From positions 43,647,025 to 43,711,024 of the forward strand of contig OX344763.1 in the NCBI GenBank assembly GCA_947034895.1: a DNA stretch of 64,000 nt, read 5' to 3'. The notes under the pieces were generated by a model. The model was not told where the DNA came from, did no database searches, and saw only the letters and a program-made list of their open reading frames with translations. The stretch comes from Rhytidiadelphus loreus. Taxonomy: Eukaryota; Streptophyta; Bryopsida; Hypnales; Hylocomiaceae. Made by a program: the position numbers and the translations under genes. Shown piece after piece: positions 11,126-21,900 of the stretch (the first letter of the stretch is position 1; the number at the start of each line of letters is the position of its first letter).

Positions 11126-12524
11126 CACTTGGGGAGTTTGGGCCTTGTTTTCACCCTCTTGAGTCTTCTAGTCCTCTCCTGATTTCCAGAAGCATAGGAT
11201 TCTTTCATTTGGGAATGTAGAGACGTTGTACTAGTACCGGATGCTCATTGATGAAGGAATGTTTCAATGTTCGAAGCATTGACTTGGTTTTCATAAATGT
11301 CAAGGCAATCCACGGACTCAAAGGTAGTATTTTGACTAATGCAATGCCTCCAAACCCTTGTTAGGGTTTAGGGTATAGGGTTTAGGCCTTTCGTTGTCCA
11401 AATGGGGGTGACAATCACAATCCTTTGTCTTTGATTTTGGATAAACAAATATGCCCCCCAAAATTCCAAATAGAACTAATAACAAAATGGAAAGGAGTTA
11501 TTGAATTGCAAACAATTCCCAAGGTCCAATTCATGTAATATTCAAAGTTGATTAATTTTCCAATGGATCAAATCTTTTAGAGGTTTGAGTGCCCAAGCCA
11601 TTCAAAGTGTGTTGTACATATGAAAAAAAAAAATGGCCTTTTAGTATCCACAACGAAAGAAACATTTGTCCTTGCATTTCCTAACCATGTAGATGTTTAG
11701 ACTTTAAAAAATTTGCTTGAATGCCTAGTAGGGTGCACATGAACTTGTGAGGTTATAACTTATAAGAAGACAAGTGTATGCACTATTTTCATAGCACGTT
11801 GTCCCACCCTAGTGATTGAGCAAGTTATAATTTCATACTAGAATTAATTTAACTTGATATAATTGGCGCTAATATTTTGGCACCTTATGATTCTTTAAAG
11901 AATGGAAATCAATACATTGGAAATCAATAAATTCATTCAACTCAAAGGGAGGGGGGGGGGAGACTTCTAGAAATCTACTTCCACACGTTTTCATGCTAGA
12001 GTATCAAAACCTTTGCAAGCCCCTAATATCCCCTTCATGTAAAATACCATTTAAAAGAATTTTTGTCTTTGGTTTTGAAATGACCATTTTATGAGGTGTT
12101 GACATACAAGAAACAAACCTCGTAGCTTCATTTGGACAATGAGAAGCTTTAAGTTTTTTCTCGAAGTTCAAATAAGTAGAATTAAATTACCATGTGTTCA
12201 ATTCTTCATTTCATTCAAAAATTTATATCATAGGAAATTCAATTGCATCCCTAGAAAATAAGAGAAAATTATAAACTCAATGCATGCACGTAAAAACAAC
12301 ATAAAAAAATATGTGAATCTTTTAGATAATTCCTAAATTCACACATCCTTTTTTCTATTTATTTTTTAATTTTTAGATCAAATGAAATCCCAGCGCCATT
12401 GGCACAAAGGAACCACATTAAAAATAAAATTGAACCGGAGGGCCAGCCAGCTGGTGACATCAAGGATTCAAAGACCCCTAAGGCCGTAATGATGAATTTG
12501 GGCGGGATGCACTTCAAAATCCCA
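11126..12524. other. Divergent intergenic region between RING and kinase genes, with telo-box run
   Basis: About 1.4 kb between two divergently transcribed genes. At about 11357-11388 there is a short run of TTAGGGTTTAGGG-type plant telomeric repeats. The outer element has a similar run at about 26795-26828, upstream of its RING gene. A G homopolymer lies at about 11949-11960. No ORF or RNA is recognised in the rest. Confidence 0.5.
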
Positions 12525-12830
12525 CCCCCGTCCGCTTTGGCGGACCCCGCCGTCCTCCGTTCCCACGCTGCCGTCCGCCCGTCGGAGCCGCCGTCCGCGT
12601 GCTGCAGGCCGCCGTCCGCGTTGGGGAGTCGGCGTCCGACTGGGCGGTCTGTTCTAGCCGTCCGATGAAGCGGACTGCCAATCCGTGCGTTTCATCGGAC
12701 GGCCGAAGCGAGGCGGACCGTTGGCCGTCCGCTTTGGGGTCTGTCCGCTCGTGCGGACCTCAAGGCCGTCCGCCTCATATAAGGCGGTGCGGACGGCCCG
12801 TCCGCTCTCACTTTTGCCTTCCCCCTTGTG
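12525..12830 (+). promoter_or_regulatory. CCGTCCG array and TATA box of the inner kinase gene
   Basis: Repeated CCGTCCGC and GCGGACGG units, including a GCCGTCCGCGTGCTGCAGGC unit shared with the RING promoter. The likely TATA box is CATATAAGGCGG (about 12778-12784). It is followed by a leader with GCGGAGAGCTTGGTGGTT, which is also found after the TATAAGAG of the outer kinase gene (31611-31705). Conservation of TATA and leader in both elements supports a real promoter. Confidence 0.78.
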
Positions 12831-13007
12831 CTTTGCAAGAGAGAGCGGAGAGCTTGGTGGTTTATCTTCCATTGGCTCCTTTCGTTGGGAAGGTAGGAGG
12901 TGGGTTTTGGGGGCCTATATTTTGCCCGTTTTTCCCAGTTTATGTGTACTTGGTGCACTGTAATTTTTTATGAATTAAATTGGGACTAAAAATTAATACT
13001 TTCTACG

Positions 13008-14492
13008 ATGCCGAGACCGAAGAGAGCGGCGAAGGGGAAGAATGTGGTGCCCAATATTGACTCAGCACGTGAACTTCCTTCCAATGCTTGCAAAGCATTC
13101 TTGATTGAATACATTGTGAAGTTTTATGAGGCGGAAACTACAGTGTCTCTTGACACTAAATATGTGAGATACCAAGAGGAATGTGTAGACAAATTCAAGA
13201 TGGATATGACACAAAAGTTCACGGATGCTCTAAACGTTCTAGAATGGATTCATGAAATGGAGAAGAAAGGCTTCCAACAATTTCTAAAGAACAGGGTGCA
13301 AGACGCATTGTAGAATGCGAAGGTGATCCTAGAAAAATACAGGAGGGAACACCGTGCAAGTGATGAAAGCTTTGAACAAGTCATTCTCAAAGTTGACTTG
13401 TTTGTTCGTCGTTGTGCTCCGTTTGCAAAGAGACGCAATCGGCGAGGGTCATTGGGTTGGTGGACTTCGGATGAAGGAGATGTAGAATTGCAACGTGGAC
13501 GACGACATCTCATAGCACTACCAGACACAGCAAGGGTGATTCTACAAGATGACAAAATCTTGAAGGGCGGATACGCAACAATTCGCAGGGTTCGAATTGA
13601 AGGATGTCATGAGATTCCCACATTTTGGGAATTTGCTGCAAAGATATCTCATCAACAACGGATTCGTCCTCAACTTGCGAAGTTGGAGCACCAAAACGAA
13701 TCAATGGCAGTGAGGATTCCACATGACGGAGTTATTCGGTTTGCCGCTGTCCATGCAACAAACAATGAAGGGTATGCATATTGGTGGAATGGTGGTACAT
13801 TGCGGCAAATGTTGATTCTCGATAATGATTATGCAGATAACATTGCCATTCGATTGTCTTATTCACGACCAACGCCCGAAGAGATGATTCAAGCTTTCCG
13901 TCTTGGTCGATGGAGAAAAAAGCGCACCGAGTTGGCATGGGCATTGGTGCATATCATGAATGCGGTCCACAATGCGGGTCATCTACACAATGATATTTCT
14001 CCCGACAATATCATGTTTCACTTTCCTGAGGATGAATCACGTGTTTACATTGGAGTTTGCGATTGGGGCATGTCTACGGTTCGTACTGAACCGATGAAGT
14101 CATTGTATACGTTCACATCCGCGGCAGATCGGGATGCAGCTTTGAACCGAAGGTGGTGGGTGGACCCTTCAATTGCATACGTGCACTACAAAGATGCGGA
14201 TGTGGAAATGATTCCAACTTTGTCACGTAAATCGGAGGAATATGCCGTTGGTCGAATAGCTCAACGGATCAACAAACTATGCATGTCAGAGGCCTACACA
14301 TCGCTTCATCGTGAAAATGAAGGACATACGAGGTTTAGCCACCACGATTTGGCAAGGGTATTTCACCTCTACTTGGATCGCCTTTGCAATTCAGTGATTG
14401 CGGAGCGCGGAAGTTTTTCCGAAATCATTCAACGATTTACTAATTCTTACAATTGGCTTATTCCAGATGACCACTTCCGTCACTCATATTAA
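13008..14492 (+). CDS. Divergent protein kinase encoded by the inner hAT element (single in-frame TAG)
   Basis: The ATG at 13008 opens a basic start (MPRPKRAAKGKN). About 160 residues without a recognised domain are followed by a kinase-like fold: a glycine-loop-like KGGYATIRRVRI (about 186), a candidate ATP-anchoring Lys in FAAKIS (about 212), the catalytic loop HNDISPDNIMF with Asp about 329 and Asn about 334, and a DFG equivalent CDWGMS (Asp about 352). The catalytic Lys, Asp, Asn and metal-binding Asp are all present, so an active Ser/Thr-type kinase is plausible; substrates are unknown. A TAG at 13311-13313 follows QDAL, where the outer copy has TGG (NALWNAS). Downstream the frame is open for 393 codons. 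Homology to the outer copy covers the full length. Confidence 0.88.
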
Positions 14493-15516
14493 TATATGAG
14501 TGTGCTACATAGTACTATAGATTATAGAAGTAATCGATAAATGTATCAGTGAGGATGTACGTTACTATGTGTGCTAACTATAGACTATATATACACCATC
14601 AATGTATGCCAATATATGTGAAATTGGCTTTCCGTTTTGAACATTTTGTATTTTTCGGAACACAAACTATTTAAATACAAAACATCTTTTTTGGGTGGAT
14701 GAGAAATGTAGACTTGGAGTTCTTCTTCTTGATGTATCATTGATGTTGGATTGTTGGGTACCTAGCCACCTAGGTTGGCAAGGTGGTGTGCTAAATTGTA
14801 TGATCTATCGTGTAAATGTGTATGGCACATGCAAGAGAATCCCCCAAATTTTCATTGGGGGGCAACAAAGTAACAACACCATTTGTATTGAAATAATACA
14901 ATTATACAATATGTTGTTTTGCGAAGTTGATTTTGTTTAGGAGAAGCTTAAGTGCCAAACTCCTTGAATCAATTTTCCGTTCATTATTCTAGAACCCTAA
15001 ATGAAATTAAAATTCCAAAGCATAATTGGATTGTGGTCTTGTAAATTAAACCGAAATTGCAGATTTTAATTTGTAAAAAATTCTTTACTGAAATTTTGTC
15101 TGAGATTAAAGGCGTTCTCAATTTCAAATGCAGTGCTTATCATGCCATATCTTTCAATCCATGCAGTCAAAATTTTTGAAATTTTGGCGCCATGCTCTAA
15201 AATAAGTTATGTCCAAAATACTTTATTTAAATTCCCCCCAGAAATTGATGTTGATGTTTTTCTACGGTATATACCGTAGAAGTGGTTCGAACAAATCCAT
15301 TTTTCTAAAAACATCCATAGGGCTTTAGGGCTTAATTACAATATATTTTATTCATAATTTACAAATAGGAAAATACTATTTGTTAAGAGCCAACATCTTT
15401 GTACTGTGCTTGTCACTTTCTATATTATGTGGCAAGAGATTACAAATTTACAATCACTTGATTGTATTGTGAGACAACAACTACAATCTTACAAATGTCC
15501 AATAGTCCAATCTACT
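14493..15516. other. Convergent intergenic region of the inner element
   Basis: About 1 kb of AT-rich sequence between the 3' ends of the kinase gene (plus) and the UIM-protein gene (minus). Nothing is recognised beyond 3' untranslated sequence. Confidence 0.4.
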
Positions 15517-16614
15517 TCACTCAGATTCTGATTCAGTGTCATCTTTTTGGCTTGGGCCTGTACCACTAGACCTATAAACATTGAGAAATGGTCCTCCGCC
15601 ATAGTAGTCGTCTCCATATCTGTTTTGCCCACTTGCTTGTCCATAATGTCTTTGGTATGGACCTCCAAAAGTTGGAGGAGGAATTGAATCATTGTGAGTA
15701 GATGCTTCTTGAGTTGAACCGCCATAAGAAGGGCCTCCTTGAGGTTCATGAGAACCACCTCCAGTAGACGTAAAGTTGTATTGGGAGCCTCCCTGGTTAC
15801 CTTCAAAATGATGCGTGGTTCCGTGGCTTATCCTTGAGCTGTGATACCCCCCTTGAGGGTCATTATCGTAGTGTGAAATACTTCGCGTATCTTGCGAGCC
15901 ATATGCACCACGATCGGGTTTGTACACCCCATGATGGCCATATTGTCGACCACGGTCCTCTAGGCTTCTTTGCATTGCCTCTCGCATTTCTTGTTGGTAT
16001 TGAATGTCCTCCCGATCTTCTGTACGCTCGTGCCTCTCTTCCATCCTCACGGGTGTTGGAGTGTCTTTCTCATCATCATCACCTGACCATTCATCTTCTG
16101 CATCCGGCAATACAACCGGTGGAAATCCAAACTGGCCTCGATTAGACCACTCTGGCATGCAATCGCTCGGCCCAATCCAACTGGTATAAAGTACCGCATC
16201 ACTGCGATTCAAGTGGGTAACATCTTTTCCGTAAATTGTGCGCCAATCTACATCTTTGTGGAGTACAATCTCCGCCCAAACCATGCTCATGTTGGAATAG
16301 TTCATTAAATTCGGTTTGGAGTCCCGTATTTGAGCTGAACGTGTTACTTCCTCATATCGATGAACAAAGTGTTTGCTTTGGCATGTGGAAATTTGTCCTT
16401 CCCAACGACGAACTTGCACCTCTGCGCGTTCTCTGGACCATATTTTGGAGAGGTGCATCATTTTGATGTACTTCTTGCACGTCGTGCAGTCCCAAGTTTT
16501 TTTGGGTTCTTCCCATCCCGGTTCAGCTACACACATTTGGTTGTCCCAATCATCCCAATTTATGTCTTGGGATTTGTCCTTCTTACTGGACTTCGATTTC
16601 TTATCGCGAGGCAT
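15517..16614 (-). CDS. CKKY-domain / UIM protein of the inner hAT element
   Basis: The ATG at 16614 opens MPRDKKSKSSKKDKSQDINW. The frame has no stop and gives 365 residues. Residues about 40-135 carry WDCTTCKKYIKMMHLSKIWS, a Cys/His cluster (CQSKHFVHR) and NYSNMSMVWAEIVLHKDVDW, matching the N-terminal domain of the RING protein. After an acidic stretch (EDEWSGDDDEKD), residues 202-220 read EDIQYQQEMREAMQRSLED. This fits the ubiquitin-interacting motif pattern (acidic patch, hydrophobic-xx-Ala, Ser, acidic). The C-terminal third is Gly/Ser/Tyr-rich and probably disordered, ending in TESESE. It may bind ubiquitinated targets and share a partner or DNA site with the RING protein; both are inference. 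Confidence 0.88.
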   Translation of the reverse strand: MPRDKKSKSSKKDKSQDINWDDWDNQMCVAEPGWEEPKKTWDCTTCKKYIKMMHLSKIWSRERAEVQVRRWEGQISTCQSKHFVHRYEEVTRSAQIRDSKPNLMNYSNMSMVWAEIVLHKDVDWRTIYGKDVTHLNRSDAVLYTSWIGPSDCMPEWSNRGQFGFPPVVLPDAEDEWSGDDDEKDTPTPVRMEERHERTEDREDIQYQQEMREAMQRSLEDRGRQYGHHGVYKPDRGAYGSQDTRSISHYDNDPQGGYHSSRISHGTTHHFEGNQGGSQYNFTSTGGGSHEPQGGPSYGGSTQEASTHNDSIPPPTFGGPYQRHYGQASGQNRYGDDYYGGGPFLNVYRSSGTGPSQKDDTESESE

Positions 16615-16780
16615 GGTAAGCTTGCTTAAATGATTAATGATTCGCACTTACACTTGAAACAATTTAGGGTTCAATCACAATCATTTGCACACCAAAACGG
16701 AAGAGGCGCACAGAGCCTTAGGCACTAGATCATCCACTCCGCAAGGGAAACGATTGTGGCAAAATAAGCCATGCTCTCCG
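16615..16780. promoter_or_regulatory. 5' leader of the inner UIM-protein gene
   Basis: Short leader between the ATG at 16614 and the TATA box at 16781-16789. Nothing unusual is seen in it. Confidence 0.4.
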
Positions 16781-17147
16781 CTATTTATGCAGTCGGACGG
16801 CATGAATCCACGTACGGGAGCATCGGACGGCACACATGCGGACGGCAAGATCGAACGGTGGAAAATCGGCGTCCGTCACATCGCACGGTCACTGTCCAAA
16901 GCGGACGGGCCCCCGACGGGCGGACGGACATCCGGTCGCCAGTCCGCCCCTGTTCCGTCGGGCCGTCCGCTTCTGCTCCGTCGGGCCGTCCGCTCCTGTA
17001 CCGTCGGCCCGTCCGCTCCTGTTCCATCGGAAGAATCAGCCGTCCGCTCGTCTAGCGGTCGGACGCCATCTACCGCCAGGTATGTCAAAAGACGTCCTGG
17101 GGTTAGCGTCCGCGGACTCTGGACGTCCGGACGCCCTGTCAACCCTG
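16781..17147. promoter_or_regulatory. Right terminal array doubling as promoter of the UIM-protein gene
   Basis: Units of about 24 bases (CCGTCCGCTCCTGTTCCGTC) and other CGGACG motifs run to the right terminus. On the minus strand GCATAAATAGCGGAGAG (16781-16789 core) is a TATA box; the outer copy has CCATAAATAGCG at 28621-28632. The element's right end thus serves both as subterminal repeat and as upstream region of a cargo gene. Confidence 0.8.
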
Positions 17148-17155
17148 TTTGCGTT
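17148..17155. other. Right target-site duplication of the inner hAT element
   Basis: TTTGCGTT, identical to 2519-2526. It begins directly after the terminal GTCAACCCTG. Confidence 0.97.
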
Positions 17156-18769
17156 GTCAACTTGTTCCGAGATTTGTTGTGAACAAAAGAATAACTACTT
17201 CAATTTCGTTCACATGAAGACGAGGATACCGGTTGTGCCAAAATTTGCTTGGCTATTGGAGCAATGAGCTTCCCACATGCACCTTCAAAATCCCACCAAG
17301 CATGTGCCGACAATTGTTGCTCATCCGGGTTCAACATGTTGTGAAACAGAGGTTCCCTATGGCGGAAGGCTACAAATTCTTTTACCACCAAGGCGTACTC
17401 TCCTTGTTTGCAAATTTTCATTAGAACACGCTTGCATGCATCCATTGCATCTTGGTCGTCGACTAGATCCTTATCATGCAGAAGGTATGGATTCAAAAGA
17501 GCTCCTGCATAATATAAATCTGTCTCCCCCATTTCACGGCGTTTGAAAAAGGATCGCTTCAATGGTTCGGTGAGGTTTGTTGCCAAACAAAAAGGATGCC
17601 CTTCTAGGCTAAGGACATGTTTCTCTAAATTCCTCATAATATGCAACACCTTACCTATGCATGGCGTCTTTGCATCCAAATCACGTAGACCATATACAAC
17701 GGGGGCCACCAATTCTCGCAAATTTGTCCACCGGTCCCAATAATGCTCTTCTAGAATGAACCTCTTCACATCACGAGACTTCGTGCGAGATTTGGCTTTG
17801 CTATTGTCGTTCAATGTATTCATATATGCCACCCACTGTGGATCCACCACACTTTGTTGCAATGCTCTTTTGACTTCCAACAAACAATCAATCATAATAA
17901 ACACAGAGGCAAACCTTGTTTCCACCGGCTTCAACAAACTGTACTTTGTCTCATACTTCCGAAATATAGCAAGTGGCATGTATCTTTTCTTGAAGAAATT
18001 TACTACGGTTTGGGCTCTTTTTACCGACTCTTCAATCCATTTTTCCTTTCCCCAATCTTTGAGCAACAAATTCAAGAAGCACCACGTATCCTTGAAAAAA
18101 AATGTGTGGATATTTGTTCGTTACCAAATTCCATGCTGCCGGATTCACTGGAGCATTGTCTGCGCTCACTTGCACTACATTCGTAGGACCCAGCTGCTCT
18201 ATGAATTTTTCTAAAATTGTGGCCAAATATTGTGCTGTCTTTTCCACCCCACTGGTATCCACTGATCCAAGGAATTGTTCACCCGCTGAAGATACAAGCA
18301 TGGCATTGATCAGTGGACGATTTGTAACTGAGCTCCATCCATCAATGGACAATGTTGCTCCAAACTTCCTGACGCTGTCTTTGGTCCTTCTATGCACCTT
18401 CTCCACAACATCTGCCTTGGCTTGATCAAGCAATTTATGCCGTAGATCATGATATGATGGTGGAGTGTAGGCCATACCATACTCGGAGGGTTTTTTCACC
18501 GCTTCTCTGAAAGCTACGTTTCGGGCCACTGAAAAGGGTATATTTGCCACATAGAAGAAATTGGCCCACACTTTATTCAAATTCTGTTTTTTTGTTTCTT
18601 GAAAGCCATCCAAAAGCCTACTTTGTGTTGGAGGCCTACTGCTTGAGGCCCTGCGAATGTCACGTCCGCTACATGTTTGCATACTTGGGGTTACTTTGGA
18701 ACCCCCTCCAACGACTTCTTCCGGTGTTGTACAAGAATCTTCTTACGTAGAACGTGGCATGCCCCTTCC

Positions 18770-18770
<1 letters not shown>
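17156..18770 (-). pseudogene. Outer hAT transposase, N-terminal and catalytic part (BED domain lost)
   Basis: Encodes DUF659 (TLSIDGWSSVTNRPLINAML, VSADNAP) and hATC (HAWWDFEGACGKL, SSSSCERN), closely matching the inner transposase. Damage: a TAA at 18743-18745; a 2-base deletion near 18075-18095 (just after FFQGYVV) that shifts the frame; and TGA at 17200-17202 in place of the Trp codon of CERNW, the same codon that is TAG in the inner copy. The N-terminal BED zinc finger is absent and the gene stops at a TA microsatellite. The C-terminal part resumes at 2526 on the other side of the inner element. Confidence 0.9.

Positions 18771-18772
<2 letters not shown>

Positions 18773-18828
<56 letters not shown>
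18773..18828. repeat. (TA)n microsatellite
   Basis: About 55 bases of almost pure TA, lying exactly where the BED-finger region and promoter of the outer transposase should be. It probably marks a deletion breakpoint, because the 3' end of the RING pseudogene follows within about 150 bases. Confidence 0.95.
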
Positions 18829-18979
18829 AAAAGACATACATACGTAGATATTAAAGGCAAAACAAGACATGCCGTGATTACAATTATTTACTACTATTTT
18901 CACCTCGTGACATTAAAACAAAAGTCTATCGAGTATAGAGTTCTATCTCTTCTATTGCAATAGACCTATTGGTCCATTT

Positions 18980-21900
18980 CTATTTAATTCTATCATTGTT
19001 GCCATCTCCCGAACCACCAGACTGACCAGAGGACCTCTCTAGATTGCGTTGTGCCACTTGAGCGGCAATCCTTGGACTTTCGCAACGAGATTTTCCCCCA
19101 GGGCTTGTTGAGCTTAAGAGCCATTTTGATTTGGTTGCCCTGTCAACAATGACAAATTGTCATATTGTTTTCGGAGAATAGTCATCGTCATCTTCAATCT
19201 TCCGCTTTTGTTTGCGCTTCGGAATCAAATCCACATCCATCGCCTTTAAGACTCTCAGAGCAGCGTCCACTCGATTTTCCAGCACATTCACCATATGGTC
19301 ATCACTAGGGTTGTTTACCCTAAACCCTTCGGTGACTCCTTCCAATAGGAACGCCCTCCATTGACCTATGATGTCGGACACCCTCCTATCAAATGCCCTT
19401 GCCACCTCCACGAACGAATCCTCTTTGTTTGATTCTCCATCCGTTTCCACATGAACACGAATTGATGCAGCTTCTTCCAGCTTAGATAAGAACAGTGTTC
19501 TGCCTATGGGAACGTGATTGTATGCCTCGTACTGTTCACTGAAGCCAAGAGGATGCTCCACCTCTATCCAATTGCCATCTGGCCCTTTCTGTACTTCTTT
19601 TTCAGGAAACCGGAAAAATTTATAGTGTTGCATGCTCCAATGCCCTTTCATACTGCGACAAAACAATTCATGAGCCTCGCCATCATCAATGGCACGAGCC
19701 CGCAACTCCACTTCCATATTTTGGGTCATCCACATGAAGGAATCCACCGGTTGCATGGATGCATCATACAATTCATGCTTCTGTTCCTTTGGATCCCATA
19801 TGAGGGGTTTCTCCCAATGCGAATAATTCTGGAATTTGTATGGCCCTTGGTCAAGTGGAAGAGTCCATCTATTGTATTCATGGCCGGGGGGCATACCTTC
19901 CAAGATGCCAAACATCTTGTAGAACCTAGGACTTAAAGGAGAACGGCACTCGGCACAAGCAGATCGAAAAAGAGATGCTTGCACAACGCATTTGATATGA
20001 AAAATGTAGCAACAATGGCCCATGGTGAAGGCTCCTTCAGGCCCAAAAGGACCTTGGCAAATGCTACAATGACCCTTCAACATTTCATTGCATGGATTAG
20101 AACCATGCACAACTATCTTCTCGTTCTTCTTGATGTGTGCTGAAAGCGTTGTGTAAGAAGTCCATCTTTCCTCTACTTCAAAAGTCCAATTGATGTTGTG
20201 ATTGTGGGCTAGCGATTCCTTCTTGGCGTGGTTCAACCGCTCGTACATAGCATCCATGTCTCCCCAACATGTCATTGGCATAGACCCCCAAGAATGTTGC
20301 TCGACCGCACTTTTGAATTTCTTCAAAGCAGCCTCAACGACATTGCAATCTTCATCTGACTTCATTGCAAGGGTGCGAACCCCGATCATTGCCCGAGATG
20401 CTAAAGATAGTTTGTCTTGAAGTTGTTGTATCCATGTCAACTACCGAGACTCCGATCCGCTCGCCGGTAGACATTCATCCATGTTCTCTACTCGTTTCAT
20501 CTGGTCCAACCTCGATTGAAGAAGGGCATTTTCTTGGTTTACCTCATTCAATCTTCGATTCAACTCGCTCCAACTTGGAACCTCATCCACCTTTCTGGTC
20601 TCAAGCTCCTCCACTGCTTTGGCCTTTTGAAATGGAAGAGAGAGTTGATCGCTTTCTTGAGTTTCTTGCGACCTCGTTAGTTGGGTCTCTATCGTAGAGA
20701 GGCCCTTTTCTTCGTTTCGTTCCTTCAAATATTTGTCGCTATACTTCCTCTTTGACGCCACCAATTGCCTTCCCAATGACTCACAATTTTCAACGACCCT
20801 TCTTTACTTTTTACTCCACTCGTCATTCTTCTGCTCCAGCTCCACGCTTGTCTTCAAGTAGTTGTACTTCTCATCAAGAAGTGTTAGCGCTCCACTAGCA
20901 AACTTGTGAAAAGCCAATCCACCCTTCAATAGTGGATGCAATAATGTGAATAAATTCTTGGCCAATTCCATAGCCAACGGGGCCATTTCCGCTACAGCTT
21001 TAGTAGAACATGTTATTGCTTGAGCGGATGTCACAAAATCGTGAAGCCCAAGTTTGTTTTTGGTTGCCGTAGAGCACTCGGCCTCGTTCACGGGTTCACC
21101 TTCTCTCGATCCATCCATTTGAGATGGGTACTCTAATCTGCACCTAAGTATGATTTCAAGATGCTCCGGATTTGGAATTTGACCCACATATTGCAATCTT
21201 CTTGGAGTTAAAGTGCACAAGAGCGGATACTTGTGCACAATCTCCTCGCCATAAATATTGGAGGTCGTTGCCACGTTTTGAAGTCGCTCTACGAACAGAC
21301 ATGACGGTTGAACTTCACGGATCGGGCTCAATATTGGACTAGGCGGCGTTGGCGAGTCCACGTTTGGAGGACCGTACTTCAAACTATCGAGAGCATCACT
21401 GTCTATAAGCCGTTCAATTGTAGCATTTGCTCTTGCAACTTTGTCTTCATCCATGTCTTCTCGCGACGAGGAAGAGGGGGCAACTTCTTTCACGAGGTCG
21501 TGCTTGTTTGGAGCAATGCTTTGCTCCCCCGTGATTGGTACATGAACCGAGGTGGGTAAACAAGTCTTCGGATCCTAGAAATTGACCTTCCCAAAATACA
21601 CCTCCCGAAGAGGCATTGGTGGCCTCCGCTCCTAGTTGTGTGGGGTCCAACTGTACTACGTCGCCTACGCCCTGTGAAACCTTCATTGTAGGCGTTCTAG
21701 TATTTTTGAATACTATTTTAGATTTAGCCGTTTGTGCCCCGTGGTTGTATAAATCGGGAATATCCTTTTGATTTTTCGGAAGTTGAAGCGGCAATTGCGA
21801 TGTCGTTGGAAACGTGCTCCAATCCACCTTCCGACCCAATATGAGTTCTGCATACACCATAGATGCCGTGCTGTAATTTATGTATCCTTTACTCCTTGCC

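Larger units (their letters stand above)
2527..17147. mobile_element. Inner hAT element, 14,621 bp, four genes, intact ends
   Basis: It starts CAGGGTTGACGAATTTCAACG and ends (reverse-complemented) CAGGGTTGACAGGGCGTCCGG, so the first 10 bases are a perfect terminal inverted repeat followed by GTCCGG-rich subterminal sequence. A perfect 8-bp target duplication flanks it. It carries a hAT transposase with a C-terminal extension (minus), a CKKY/RING-H2 protein (minus), a protein kinase (plus) and a CKKY/UIM protein (minus). Known autonomous hAT elements are usually a few kilobases with one main gene, so the size and the four-gene content are unusual. Three of the four genes carry a single in-frame stop, so this copy may be newly inactivated, or the stops may be read through. 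Confidence 0.95.

Noticed and set aside
4511..13313. Introns as an explanation for the in-frame stops in the hAT-family genes
   Set aside because: Codon-by-codon alignment with the sister copy continues straight through each stop with no extra or missing bases, so there is no room for an intron.
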